DNA of 36,896 nucleotides from assembly GCA_963169665.1 (NCBI GenBank), contig CAUJET010000163.1:1-36896 (forward strand), written 5' to 3'. Position numbers and translations under genes: made by a program. Below are positions 1 through 7,147 of the stretch, one piece after another. Every line of letters begins with the position of its first letter. The stretch's first letter is position 1. Source of the stretch: Actinomycetota bacterium. Its GTDB lineage: Bacteria > Actinomycetota > Acidimicrobiia > Acidimicrobiales > Ilumatobacteraceae. Under the pieces are notes generated by a model. It was not told the DNA's origin and searched no databases. It worked only from the letters and a program-made list of their open reading frames with translations.

Positions 1-1
1 C

Positions 2-520
2 ACGAGCATCGAGACCAAGACCGGCTACGGGCTTACCGCCTGGCACGAGCTTCGGTCGGCACGCATCGCAGCGAAATATGCCGATACCGTCACCTTTCTC
101 GGTGCACACGTGGTGCCAACGGGGGCGGATCCGCAGTCCTATCTCGAGCTCGTCACGGGGCCGATGCTCGCGGCCGTGGCGCTGGCACTCGACCCCCGGG
201 TGCCAGGTGGGCCAGTCGCTCACCTGATCATCGACGAAGCGCAGGACGTTCGCCCGCTCGAGTGGCGAATCCTGCTGAACTCTGTCCTCGAACAGGGCGG
301 CTCAGTCTCCCTCTTCGGCGATATGAACCAGCGCCGCTCTGACTACACGGCCTCCGACTGGAGGGAACTGGCTGTAGATCTCGAGATCACCGACGCCGAC
401 GGCGCAATCGCGATTCGAGAACTCGAGGTGGGATATCGCTCGACGAAACAGATCCTGCGATTTGCGAACCGTCTCCTGCCGCGCGGCACCAGAGGCGAGA
501 TTGAATCGCCCTGGGTCTGA
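2..520 (+). CDS. UvrD/Rep-type (superfamily 1) helicase fragment, cut by an IS element
   Basis: The frame is open from the window edge, so the N-terminus and Walker A lie outside. Visible are a Walker B-like helicase motif II (LIIDEAQD), a motif III region (LFGDMNQRRS) and a motif IV-like segment (YRSTKQILRFANRLLP), in the order found in UvrD/PcrA/Rep and related ATP-dependent DNA helicases. The protein stops about 12 residues after this at a TGA (518-520) that lies inside the left end of the IS3-family element beginning at 502, so the last six or so residues are IS-encoded. Motifs V and VI and the C-terminal RecA-like domain are missing, and no continuation is found on the far side of the element. 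Function is therefore probably lost. The family is clear; which SF1 member it was cannot be said. Confidence 0.8.
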   Translation, partial: TSIETKTGYGLTAWHELRSARIAAKYADTVTFLGAHVVPTGADPQSYLELVTGPMLAAVALALDPRVPGGPVAHLIIDEAQDVRPLEWRILLNSVLEQGGSVSLFGDMNQRRSDYTASDWRELAVDLEITDADGAIAIRELEVGYRSTKQILRFANRLLPRGTRGEIESPWV

Positions 521-529
521 TGGAGGCTC
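502..529. repeat. Left terminal inverted repeat of the IS3 element
   Basis: 14 bp (TGAATCGCCCTGGG) plus 9 bp (TGGAGGCTC) separated by 5 unmatched bases. It is mirrored at 1818-1845 on the other strand. Confidence 0.9.
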
Positions 530-532
530 GGG

Positions 533-1453
533 TTATTGGTTTCCAACCCCGAGCGGGGTGGGCTGTTGGGCAGCGTAGTGCGCTGCTTCGAACTCGATCG
601 GCGGGATGTCGCCGCAGTGGCCGTGGAGGCGGTCGTGGTTGAACCAGTGCACCCATGACAGCGTGGCGAGCTCGAGTTCGTCGACGTCGTTCCACGGCCT
701 TGGGGCGTCGGGCCCGTAGACGCATTCGGTCTTGTAGAGCCCGTTGGTGGTCTCGGCCAGCGCGTTGTCGTAGCTGTCCGCGACGGTGCCGATCGAGGGT
801 CTCGCGCCGATCTCGTCGAGGCGTTCGGTAAACCGCACCGACGTGAACTGGCTGCCCGCATCGGAGTGTGTGACGAGACCGACAAGGCGGCGGCTGCCAC
901 GTGAACGACGGGCCATCTCGAGCGCGTCGAGGACCATCTCGGTGCGCATATGGCTGGCGGCGGTCCACCCGACGATCATCCGCGAGAACGCGTCGACGAT
1001 GAAACACACGTAGGCCATCCCTGTCCTGGTCGGGACATAGGTCAAGTCGGTCACCCACAACTCGTTCGGTGCTGTGGCGGTGAAGTTCCGATTGACCAGA
1101 TCCGGGGCACGCACGGCGTCGGGGTCCTGGCGGGTGGTGAACACCTTGCGGCGTTGCCGCGAGACACCCTCGATGTCCAGCCGGTGCATCAGACGGGCGA
1201 CCTGGTCACGACCGATGTCGTGGCCGGCACGCCGGGCTGCCTTCCACAGTTTGTGAGCGCCGTAGACCTTGCGGTTGGTCACCCACAACACCATCAGGAT
1301 CTGCATCATCACCGCGTCACGCACCGCACGCGCCGATGGTGCCAGTTGCCGTTTCTTGGCGGCGTAGTACGTGCTCGGAGCCATCTGCAACACCCGGCAG
1401 ATGGGCTCGACTCCGAACTCGTCACGATGCTCGTCGATGTAATCGACGATCAC
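533..1453 (-). CDS. IS3-family transposase OrfB (DDE integrase)
   Basis: 306-residue catalytic subunit that cuts and joins the element ends. An N-terminal HTH_21-like region (PICRVLQMAPSTYYAAKKR) is followed by an rve integrase core. The acidic triad is visible in LWVTDLTYV (Asp), THSDAGSQF (Asp) and NALAETTNGLYKTE (Glu), with the typical IS3 spacing and the C-terminal WVHWFNHDRLHG signature. Its GTG (1451-1453) overlaps the orfA stop as GTGA and lies in the -1 frame. As in other IS3 elements, the working transposase is therefore probably an OrfAB fusion made by -1 frameshifting. The run GCTTTCTTC near the end of orfA is a candidate slip site. The ORF is full length. Confidence 0.95.
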   Translation of the reverse strand: MIVDYIDEHRDEFGVEPICRVLQMAPSTYYAAKKRQLAPSARAVRDAVMMQILMVLWVTNRKVYGAHKLWKAARRAGHDIGRDQVARLMHRLDIEGVSRQRRKVFTTRQDPDAVRAPDLVNRNFTATAPNELWVTDLTYVPTRTGMAYVCFIVDAFSRMIVGWTAASHMRTEMVLDALEMARRSRGSRRLVGLVTHSDAGSQFTSVRFTERLDEIGARPSIGTVADSYDNALAETTNGLYKTECVYGPDAPRPWNDVDELELATLSWVHWFNHDRLHGHCGDIPPIEFEAAHYAAQQPTPLGVGNQ

Positions 1454-1791
1454 CTCGATGGGCGGTCGAGCTCCGCCGCGAAGAAAGCCGACGCCGACTT
1501 CAAGATCGAGTTCGCCCGCCGCAACTCGCGGTTCTCTTGCTCCAACTCGCTGATCCGCGCCGCCTGAGCGGTCGTCACCCCAGGGGTGATGCCCTGGTCG
1601 GTCTCGGCCTGCTTCACCCAGTTGCGCAGCGACTCGACACCGATCCCGGTCTGATCAGCGACCCGTTTCACCGTCCCATGATCCGTGCCCAACTCCTTGC
1701 GGAGCTGGAACACCGCGCGCACTGCACGCTCCTTGTCTGCCGGCGTGTACCGGTGTGTTCTCGGTCGACCCGATGACTGCTGTGATGCCAT
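1450..1791 (-). CDS. IS3-family transposase OrfA (HTH_Tnp_1)
   Basis: 113-residue DNA-binding subunit with an N-terminal helix-turn-helix (YTPADKERAVRAVFQLRKE to GVESLRNWVKQAE) followed by a leucine-zipper-like segment (ISELEQENRELRRANSILK) and the family tail SAFFAAELDRP. I chose the ATG at 1791 because it has a Shine-Dalgarno (GGAG) five bases upstream. The longer frame would need a TTG at 1827 lying inside the terminal repeat. It overlaps orfB by four bases in the -1 frame. It binds the terminal repeats and supplies the N-terminal part of the frameshifted OrfAB transposase. Confidence 0.92.
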   Translation of the reverse strand: MASQQSSGRPRTHRYTPADKERAVRAVFQLRKELGTDHGTVKRVADQTGIGVESLRNWVKQAETDQGITPGVTTAQAARISELEQENRELRRANSILKSASAFFAAELDRPSR

Positions 1792-1817
1792 GACTCCATC
1801 CTCGTTTCCAAGGTCAA

Positions 1818-1845
1818 GAGCCTCCAACCATCCCAGGGCGATTCA
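1818..1845. repeat. Right terminal inverted repeat of the IS3 element
   Basis: The reverse complement of this segment reads TGAATCGCCCTGGG, five unmatched bases, then TGGAGGCTC, matching the left end at 502-529. It lies just upstream of orfA, so the orfA promoter probably overlaps it. Confidence 0.9.
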
Positions 1846-2033
1846 AATTGGGTTCTCGCTGCGGCTTTTCATCCGTTGGTTCTGGGTTCTCGCTGCGGGG
1901 ACGTCCATCGATTCGGATTGCGGACCAATCGGGGTTGTCAGCAACCTCGGTTGGTACGCAATCGCTCAGGCGGTGCAGGTGAGGCTGGCGTCGGCCCGAC
2001 GACCGGATCGGGCATCGGATCCGACCCCGGACG

Positions 2034-2070
2034 CGATCGTGCCCAGGACCGGTGGCCCTGGGCACGATCG
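2034..2070. terminator. Perfect 14-bp inverted repeat (possible terminator or protein site)
   Basis: CGATCGTGCCCAGG at 2034-2047 pairs perfectly with CCTGGGCACGATCG at 2057-2070 across a 9-nt loop. There is no clear U-tract on either strand, so it may be a factor-assisted terminator for the minus-strand gene ending at 2134, or a binding site. Confidence 0.5.
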
Positions 2071-2091
2071 TCATGTCGGTTTGTCTGGCTC

Positions 2092-2130
2092 GTTCCCGAT
2101 CGTCAGCGCCTCAGCGGACGATCGGGGAAC
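2092..2130 (-). terminator. Hairpin just after the solute-binding protein gene
   Basis: GTTCCCGATCGTC (2092-2104) pairs with GACGATCGGGGAAC (2117-2130) with one bulged base and a 12-nt loop. It begins four bases past the stop of the minus-strand gene at 2134, the usual place for an intrinsic terminator, although the U-tract is weak. Confidence 0.6.
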
Positions 2131-2133
2131 TCG

Positions 2134-3966
2134 TCAGGCGGCTTCGTCGATCCAGATGCCACCGACGTCGAAGAAGCCGCCGTTGTCCTCGATCTCCGTG
2201 CCGTCGGGGAAGGTCCCCTCGCCGACGCCGAGCACGGTCGGCTGATGGGGCACGCCCCACAGCGTCCACGAGCCGGGGAAGTTCAGGCACTCCTCGGCCA
2301 TGCGCTTGTTGATGTTCGCCGCGTACTCCTGGCGCTTGGCCGGGTCCGGCTCACCGCGAGCGGCGTCGAGGTTCTCGTCGACCACGGGGTCGCGCAGGCG
2401 GGCGAAGTTCAGCGAGAGGCCGCCGTCGGGCTGCGCGGTCGACGAGTGCCACCACAGGTACTGGGCATCGACGAGGGTGCCGCCGTGCGACCGCCACCCG
2501 AACATGACGTAGTCGGGATCGCCGAACAGCGCCTTGGTGATGTACTGGTCCTGCGGGATCTGGACGATGTTGGTGTCGACCCCGATCTCGGCCCAGTAGT
2601 CGCTGATCAGCTGAGCGGTCTGGCTGTTGATCGCCGTCACGGTGGTGCCGTAGGTGACCTCGATCGGGCCGGGGTTCTCCGCCAGGTACTCGTCGAGGAG
2701 TGCCTGGGCACCCTCGATGTCCTGGGTCGTGTCGAAGCCGTTGTCCTCGAGGTAGCCCTCCTGGCCGGGGGAGAACAGACCGTTCGCGACCTGCAGGATG
2801 CCGCCGCCGGTGAGGTCGATCAGCTCCTGTCGGTCGAGCGCCTTCGAGAGCGCGCAGCGCACCCGCTTGTCCTGGAGCGGACCCGGCTTGTCGAGGTCGA
2901 TCATCGTGTAGTTCGTCTCGACGAACCGGTCCTGCTCGGGCATCGGGAACTCGTCGGCCAGCTCGCGGAAGTCGGCGATCACGACGGCAGCCGAGGTGGC
3001 GAAGATGTCGATGTCACCGTTCTGCAGCGCCTCCGACGCCGTCTCGCTGTCCTCGATCACGCGGAACTCCACACCGTCGAGGTAGGGCAGCTGGTTGCCT
3101 GCGGCATCCGTGCGCCAGTAGTTCTCGTTGCGCGTCACGACGAGCTTCTCGCGCGGGGCGTAGCTCTCGACGACGAACGGGCCGGTGCCCACTGCCATCG
3201 TGGGATCGCCCGTACCGGCCTTGACGGCCTCGAGCCACGTCGGTGAGGCGATGAAGCCGAGCTGCCCGGCGAGGAAGGCTGGCAGCGTCGCCCACGGTCG
3301 CGGCTGCGACAGGTCGCCGCCCTTGCCGGTCTTGATCGTGAACGTCATGTCGTCGACCAGTTCGATCGCGAACGACCCGTCCGGGTTGCGCCCGAAGTCG
3401 GTGATCGCGCTCGCCGTCAGCAGGGCGGTCGAGTGCTCCTGCAGGTTGTAGACCACGGCAGCCCCGTCGAGCGGCGTGCCATCGTGGAACGTGATCCCCG
3501 GGCGCACCTTGAAGGTCCACTCCGTGTAGTCGGCGTTCGGTTCGTAGCTCTCGACGAGCACGCCGGCGTACTCGCCGTCGGCGTTGCGGGCCACGAGCGT
3601 GTCGTAGAACGCGGCCGCACGCACGTAGCAGTACTGGTCGCACTGCACCGCGGACGGTGTCCACGGATTCGTGGCCTCGGCCTCACCGCTGACCCGGAGG
3701 ATGCCGCCGTACACCGGCTCGGACGCCGCGGCGGGCGCCGCGGTGGTGTCGGGCACCGTGGTCTCGGCGCCTCCATCGCTCGCAGGCGGTGCCGTCGCCT
3801 CCGTGCCCGTCGTGGTGTCGTCGACGACGGTGGTGGCGGGCGTGTCGGTGTCGCCTGCCTCGTCGTCCTTCTTGCTGCAGGCACCGGCGACGAGTCCGCC
3901 GACGACCAAGGTCGTGAGCAGCAGCCGGCTCGAGCGACCGCGGGTGCGGCCGGGCTGAGTGGACAT
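2134..3966 (-). CDS. ABC transporter substrate-binding lipoprotein, family 5 (peptide/oligopeptide type)
   Basis: 610-residue extracytoplasmic binding protein of the SBP_bac_5 (DppA/OppA/NikA) fold. The N-terminus is a lipoprotein signal peptide with basic residues, a hydrophobic core and lipobox LVAGAC (Cys30). A Thr/Ala-rich linker follows to about residue 90. The mature domain begins near VYGGILRVSG and carries the family motif region WTFKVRPGITFHDGTPL. The start is the ATG at 3966, preceded by a strong Shine-Dalgarno (AAGGGGGAG). The frame stays open much farther upstream, but that part overlaps another gene. No permease or ATPase gene is adjacent, so its transporter partners must be elsewhere. 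The substrate cannot be told from sequence; peptides are usual, but the family also binds nickel, sugars and other small molecules. Confidence 0.92.
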   Translation of the reverse strand: MSTQPGRTRGRSSRLLLTTLVVGGLVAGACSKKDDEAGDTDTPATTVVDDTTTGTEATAPPASDGGAETTVPDTTAAPAAASEPVYGGILRVSGEAEATNPWTPSAVQCDQYCYVRAAAFYDTLVARNADGEYAGVLVESYEPNADYTEWTFKVRPGITFHDGTPLDGAAVVYNLQEHSTALLTASAITDFGRNPDGSFAIELVDDMTFTIKTGKGGDLSQPRPWATLPAFLAGQLGFIASPTWLEAVKAGTGDPTMAVGTGPFVVESYAPREKLVVTRNENYWRTDAAGNQLPYLDGVEFRVIEDSETASEALQNGDIDIFATSAAVVIADFRELADEFPMPEQDRFVETNYTMIDLDKPGPLQDKRVRCALSKALDRQELIDLTGGGILQVANGLFSPGQEGYLEDNGFDTTQDIEGAQALLDEYLAENPGPIEVTYGTTVTAINSQTAQLISDYWAEIGVDTNIVQIPQDQYITKALFGDPDYVMFGWRSHGGTLVDAQYLWWHSSTAQPDGGLSLNFARLRDPVVDENLDAARGEPDPAKRQEYAANINKRMAEECLNFPGSWTLWGVPHQPTVLGVGEGTFPDGTEIEDNGGFFDVGGIWIDEAA

Positions 3967-4145
3967 GGATCTCCCCCTTCGTCGCACGCCGCCCCATTGC
4001 CGTGGGATTCCCCTCCGGCCCGGCGTCGACGGATCGATCATGTCAGCTGACCCGACCCTCGACAAGAGCCGTGCGCATCGGCGCTGCACAGGTGCCGCAC
4101 GGCGGCATCGACGGCGCCTCGACGACGGCGCGGCGATCCGACGGA

Positions 4146-4952
4146 TCAGATCGGCCGGGCGAGCTCGCGCGACGCGACCGTGTCGAAGTAGTCCGCGTCG
4201 AGGGTGAAGCGATCGCCTCGCAGGGTGTGCAGCGTCCAGCCCGGCACGGTGCCGCCAGGCAGGTGGCACCACCACTGGCTCCACGCGACGGTCTCGTCGC
4301 CGGCCGCGTCGGCGAGTTCGAACCGGATGCCTCGGGCCGGCATCTCGGCCTGCATCTTCTGGAGATACCCGACGACCGCGTCGTGGCCCTCCATCCGTCC
4401 GTAGACGACATCGGTGAACACGGCGTCGTCGGTGAACAGCTCGCCGAGTTCGCTGTAGCGACCCTGATCCTGGATCTGCCAGAAGCGGCGCACCACGTCG
4501 AGCGCCGGCCCCGCGGCGTTGCCGTCGCCCGCGGACAACCCGGTGGCGGTCACGAGGTCGGGACGCTTCGCATCGCCGCGCAGGGTGCGGTACGCGACCG
4601 GGTCGAGGTAGTCGGTCACGAACGTCACGAGGCCCTCGTCGTTCAACCGATAGAGGCTCTGGCCCGGCACGTCGAACGGTCCGTCCGGGGTGCGCACCTC
4701 CATCACCCACGTCGCCCATCCGACGACGCGATCCGCTTCCACGTGCCAGTCACGGAACGTCGCGCCGGAGCTCGGCACCATCTCCTCCATGTGGCCCATG
4801 AAGGTGCGGATGGCATCCCGGCCGCGCTGCGGGCCGAAGAACGGGTCGTAGTAGACGGCGTCCGCCGCGAACAGTTCGACGAGGCGGGTGTACTTCTGAT
4901 CGTCCTCCACGGCGCCGAAACGGCGGAGGGTCTCGACGGCGGGTCCTGGCAT
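4146..4952 (-). CDS. Tandem SnoaL-like (NTF2-fold) protein
   Basis: 268 residues made of two SnoaL-like domains. The first (about 1-125) contains RRFGAVEDDQKYTRLVELF, DAVYYDPFFGPQRGRDAIRTF and GWATWVMEV. The second (about 138-265) repeats the pattern with RRFWQIQDQGRYSELGELF, DAVFTDVVYGRMEGHDAVVGY and AWSQWWCHLPGG. This fold makes small hydrophobic pockets and is found in polyketide cyclases, isomerases, dehydratases and non-enzymatic proteins, so no reaction can be assigned. The two halves probably form an intramolecular pseudo-dimer. The start ATG at 4952 follows TAGGCT by six bases, indicating a leaderless transcript. It is divergent from the DUF1992 gene at 5046, which has the same TAGGCT hexamer. 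Confidence 0.85.
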   Translation of the reverse strand: MPGPAVETLRRFGAVEDDQKYTRLVELFAADAVYYDPFFGPQRGRDAIRTFMGHMEEMVPSSGATFRDWHVEADRVVGWATWVMEVRTPDGPFDVPGQSLYRLNDEGLVTFVTDYLDPVAYRTLRGDAKRPDLVTATGLSAGDGNAAGPALDVVRRFWQIQDQGRYSELGELFTDDAVFTDVVYGRMEGHDAVVGYLQKMQAEMPARGIRFELADAAGDETVAWSQWWCHLPGGTVPGWTLHTLRGDRFTLDADYFDTVASRELARPI

Positions 4953-4964
4953 GCGCGGAGCCTA
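4953..4964 (-). promoter_or_regulatory. Leaderless -10 element of the SnoaL-like gene
   Basis: On the minus strand TAGGCT (4964-4959) is followed by six bases and the ATG at 4952. It fits the actinobacterial TANNNT -10 with transcription starting at the start codon. Confidence 0.55.
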
Positions 4965-5032
4965 GGAGCGCAAGCCGAGCGGTGTCGACGGGTGCTCCAC
5001 CGGGGCGGTGGCCGTCGTCCCTCGGCCATCTC

Positions 5033-5045
5033 TAGGCTGGTCCAT
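5033..5045 (+). promoter_or_regulatory. Leaderless -10 element of the DUF1992 gene
   Basis: TAGGCT at 5033-5038 lies seven bases before the GTG at 5046. There is no Shine-Dalgarno. It supports that GTG rather than a longer frame. Confidence 0.55.
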
Positions 5046-5492
5046 GTGACGACGCGACCGCCACGCCCAGAGCCCGGTCCGACCCCAGGCCGACGGCCCC
5101 TCGGCCCCCGCTGGGAGGACGCGGTCGAACAGTCGATCCAGGAGGCCATGCGCCGCGGCGAGTTCGATCGTCTGCCCGGCACGGGGCAGCCGATCGCCGG
5201 ACTCGACGGTCCCCACGACGAACTCTGGTGGGTCAAGGACAAGCTCCGTCGTGAGGAGATCGCCACGATCCCGCCGAGCCTGGCCGTGCGACGCGATCGC
5301 GACCAACTGCGTGAGCACCTGCACACGTTCGTGTCCGAGCGGGCCGTGCGCGAGGCGGTGGAGGAGCTGAACGAACGGATCCGGAAGCTCAACCGCTACG
5401 GCAGCCCGAGCGGACCGCCGACGAGCCTCATGCCCCAGGACGTCGAGGAGTACGTGGCCCGCTGGCGCGACGCCACCGGTCGCGAGGCCTGA
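5046..5492 (+). CDS. DUF1992 (DnaJC28-type conserved domain) protein
   Basis: 148-residue soluble protein with the DUF1992 core. This comprises RWEDAVEQSIQEAMRRGEFD, LPGTGQPI, the DELWWVKDKLRRE segment, IPPSLAVRRD and a C-terminal helix ending PQDVEEYVARWR. The same domain occurs as the conserved part of human DNAJC28 and in short bacterial proteins of unknown role. The N-terminus is proline/arginine-rich. The GTG at 5046 is chosen because it marks the start of plausible protein and sits seven bases after a TAGGCT hexamer. The ATG at 5044 is immediately followed in frame by a stop. Function is unknown. Confidence 0.85.
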   Translation: MTTRPPRPEPGPTPGRRPLGPRWEDAVEQSIQEAMRRGEFDRLPGTGQPIAGLDGPHDELWWVKDKLRREEIATIPPSLAVRRDRDQLREHLHTFVSERAVREAVEELNERIRKLNRYGSPSGPPTSLMPQDVEEYVARWRDATGREA

Positions 5493-5613
5493 CCAGAGCC
5501 GATCACCGTCCGACCGGTCGCGGATCCGACCGGCCGCGAACGGAGTTCGAACGATTCACGAAACACTGCCGGCCGGCGGATGCACGGCGCCGCCGATGCG
5601 GTTGGGTGTGACC

Positions 5614-6132
5614 ATGCGCCAGTTCCTCCGCAACACCAAGGTCAGCATCCCTCTCGGCATCGGCGTGCTCGCACTGCTCGCCTGGGTCGTCTTCGGCGTG
5701 TTCGGCGTGCACCTCCTGTTCGTCGACGACGAGGTGAACGAAGCACTGCCCGCGTTCGACAGCCCGGCCGCGGCGGCGCCGGCGGCCGCGCCAGTCGAGG
5801 TGACGGTGACGACCGAGGTGGCGGGGTCGTTCGTGTCCCGTGAGCACGAGACGACCGGTCGGGCGTTCGTGCTCGGCGACGGCAGCGGGCAGCGCTTCCT
5901 CCGGTTCGAGGAGTTCGCCACGTCGAACGGACCCGACCTGAACGTGTACCTCGTCGACAGCAGCACCGGCGACGTCAGCGACTTCGTCGACCTGGGGAAC
6001 CTGAAGGGCAACATCGGCGATCAGAACTACGAGATCCCGGTCGGCACCGACCTGTCGAAGTACGACACGGTCGTCGTGTGGTGTGTCCGCTTCTCGGCGA
6101 ACTTCGGCGACGCCGTGCTCGCGCCGGTCTGA
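5614..6132 (+). CDS. Membrane-anchored DM13-domain protein
   Basis: 172 residues: a short basic N-terminus, one membrane segment (about 11-36, IPLGIGVLALLAWVVFGVFG), an Ala/Pro-rich linker, then a DM13 domain to the end. The domain shows GRAFVLGDGSGQRFLRFEEF, PDLNVYLVD, the GNLKGNIGDQNYEIP segment and the closing VVVWCVRFSANFGDAVL with the family's conserved cysteine. DM13 domains are proposed to act in extracytoplasmic redox or electron transfer; that role is unproven here. I prefer the ATG at 5614 over the one at 5596 because it places the signal anchor normally and TTGGGT lies six bases upstream. Confidence 0.85.
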   Translation: MRQFLRNTKVSIPLGIGVLALLAWVVFGVFGVHLLFVDDEVNEALPAFDSPAAAAPAAAPVEVTVTTEVAGSFVSREHETTGRAFVLGDGSGQRFLRFEEFATSNGPDLNVYLVDSSTGDVSDFVDLGNLKGNIGDQNYEIPVGTDLSKYDTVVVWCVRFSANFGDAVLAPV

Positions 6133-6140
6133 CCACCGGG

Positions 6141-6153
6141 CAGACTGCTCGGC
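6141..6153 (+). promoter_or_regulatory. Leaderless -10 element of the alpha/beta hydrolase gene
   Basis: CAGACT at 6141-6146 is followed by seven bases and ATG 6154. The same hexamer precedes the ABC ATPase gene at 29500. Confidence 0.45.
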
Positions 6154-7122
6154 ATGAGCAGCCCTCGTGACTGGACGCCCGACGTGCTCGACGGGTTCGA
6201 GCAGACCACGCTCACCCTGCCGGCGGCGGCCGACGGTCCGGTCGACGTCGTCGTCGTGCGCACCGCCGCGTCGCCCGCTGCCGCCGCCGGCAGCACCGCG
6301 GCCGTCCTGTACGTCCACGGCTTCGGCGACTACTTCTTCCAGGCGCATCTGGCCGAGTTCTTCGAGGCGCGGGGCATCCGCTGGTACGCCGTCGACCTCC
6401 GCCGCCATGGTCGTTCCTGGCTCGCACACCAGTCGCCCGACACCACCGACGACGTCGACGAGTACCTGGCCGACGCGGCCGCCGCCGTCCGGTTGCTCGT
6501 CGACGAGGAGGGGATCGAGCGGCTCGTGCTGAACGGCCATTCGACCGGTGGTCTCGTCGCCGTGCTGTACGCGCATCGAGGCGCCGGTCGCGAGCACCTC
6601 GACGGGGTGTTCCTGAACAGCCCGTTCCTCGACATGAACCTGCCGGCGTGGCAGGAGCGTGTCCTCGAGCCCGTCCTCGCGTTCGCCGGTCGGTTCCTCC
6701 CGAACGTCACGTTGCCCGGGCTGTCCCCGGTTTACGGCGAGAGCATCCACGCCGACCACCACGGCGAGTGGACCTTCGACCTGCGCTGGAAGCCGATCGA
6801 GGGGTTCCCCGCACGAGCCGGATGGTTCCGTGCCATCCACCGCGCCCAGGCCGAGGTGGCAGCCGGGCTCGCGATCGCGGTGCCCGTCCTGCTGCTGCAC
6901 GCCGAACGCAGCTCGCGACCGTCGGCGTGGAGCGAGGAGGCCCAGCGCACCGACACCGTGCTCGACGTGGAGGACATGGTCCGCCTCGCTCCACGCCTCG
7001 GGAGCCGCGTGGAGGTGCGGGCGATCCCGGACGGGATGCACGACCTGACGCTCGCCGCGCCGGTGCCACGGACTCGGATGTTCGAGCTCCTCGGTGCGTG
7101 GATCGACCGGCTCAGCGCCTGA
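6154..7122 (+). CDS. Alpha/beta hydrolase (serine aminopeptidase S33 / monoglyceride lipase-like)
   Basis: 322-residue cytosolic hydrolase of the Hydrolase_4/PldB type. Visible are the oxyanion strand (VLYVHGFGDYFFQAHLAEF), the start of a helix after DLRRHGRSW, the nucleophile elbow NGHSTGG (Ser130) and a C-terminal histidine in DGMHDLTL. The middle cap region (NSPFLDMNLPAWQ to WKPIEG) is typical of lysophospholipase and monoacylglycerol-lipase relatives. The acid residue is not in the usual 'LLLHGxxD' position; the strand reads VPVLLLHAERSSRPS, so the Asp/Glu partner is uncertain. Likely an esterase or lipase acting on small acyl esters. No signal peptide. Confidence 0.85.
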   Translation: MSSPRDWTPDVLDGFEQTTLTLPAAADGPVDVVVVRTAASPAAAAGSTAAVLYVHGFGDYFFQAHLAEFFEARGIRWYAVDLRRHGRSWLAHQSPDTTDDVDEYLADAAAAVRLLVDEEGIERLVLNGHSTGGLVAVLYAHRGAGREHLDGVFLNSPFLDMNLPAWQERVLEPVLAFAGRFLPNVTLPGLSPVYGESIHADHHGEWTFDLRWKPIEGFPARAGWFRAIHRAQAEVAAGLAIAVPVLLLHAERSSRPSAWSEEAQRTDTVLDVEDMVRLAPRLGSRVEVRAIPDGMHDLTLAAPVPRTRMFELLGAWIDRLSA

Positions 7123-7134
7123 TCGCGATCGGGC

Positions 7135-7147
7135 TACGGTCGCCCAG
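7135..7147 (+). promoter_or_regulatory. Leaderless -10 element of the HExxH membrane protein gene
   Basis: TACGGT at 7135-7140, then seven bases, then ATG 7148. It decides this start over upstream in-frame codons. Confidence 0.55.

Larger units (their letters stand above)
502..1845 (-). mobile_element. Complete IS3-family insertion sequence (1344 bp)
   Basis: The element has matching terminal inverted repeats that begin TGAATCGCCCTGGG and, after five unmatched bases, continue TGGAGGCTC at both ends. The ends are of the 5'-TG...CA-3' type usual for IS3 elements. It contains two overlapping genes on the minus strand, orfA (HTH) and orfB (DDE integrase), arranged for -1 frameshifting. Both reading frames look intact, so it may be active. 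No target-site duplication is visible: the three flanking bases are GAT on the left and AAT on the right. This suggests recombination or deletion after insertion, consistent with the missing distal part of the helicase gene. Confidence 0.93.
1846..2133. other. Gene-free stretch with repeats between the IS and a solute-binding gene
   Basis: I see no credible gene here. It holds a 16-bp direct repeat, TGGGTTCTCGCTGCGG, at 1849-1864 and 1883-1898, and two inverted repeats (2034-2070 and 2092-2130) that fit terminators. Nothing matches the missing part of the helicase gene on the other side of the IS. Confidence 0.6.

Noticed and set aside
1876..3246. 456-residue plus-strand frame antisense to the solute-binding protein gene
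   Set aside because: It mirrors the minus-strand gene codon for codon, has no domain, and the minus-strand frame has a signal peptide, lipobox and clear family match. GC-rich third positions make such shadows common here.
3967..4719. N-terminal extension of the solute-binding protein frame up to 4719
   Set aside because: It overlaps the SnoaL-like gene, lacks any domain, and the ATG at 3966 has a strong ribosome site followed by a lipoprotein signal peptide.
5496..5545. Near-tandem copies of TCCGACCGG(T/C)CGCG
   Set aside because: Two short GC-rich copies in a small gap; too simple to distinguish from chance in this composition.
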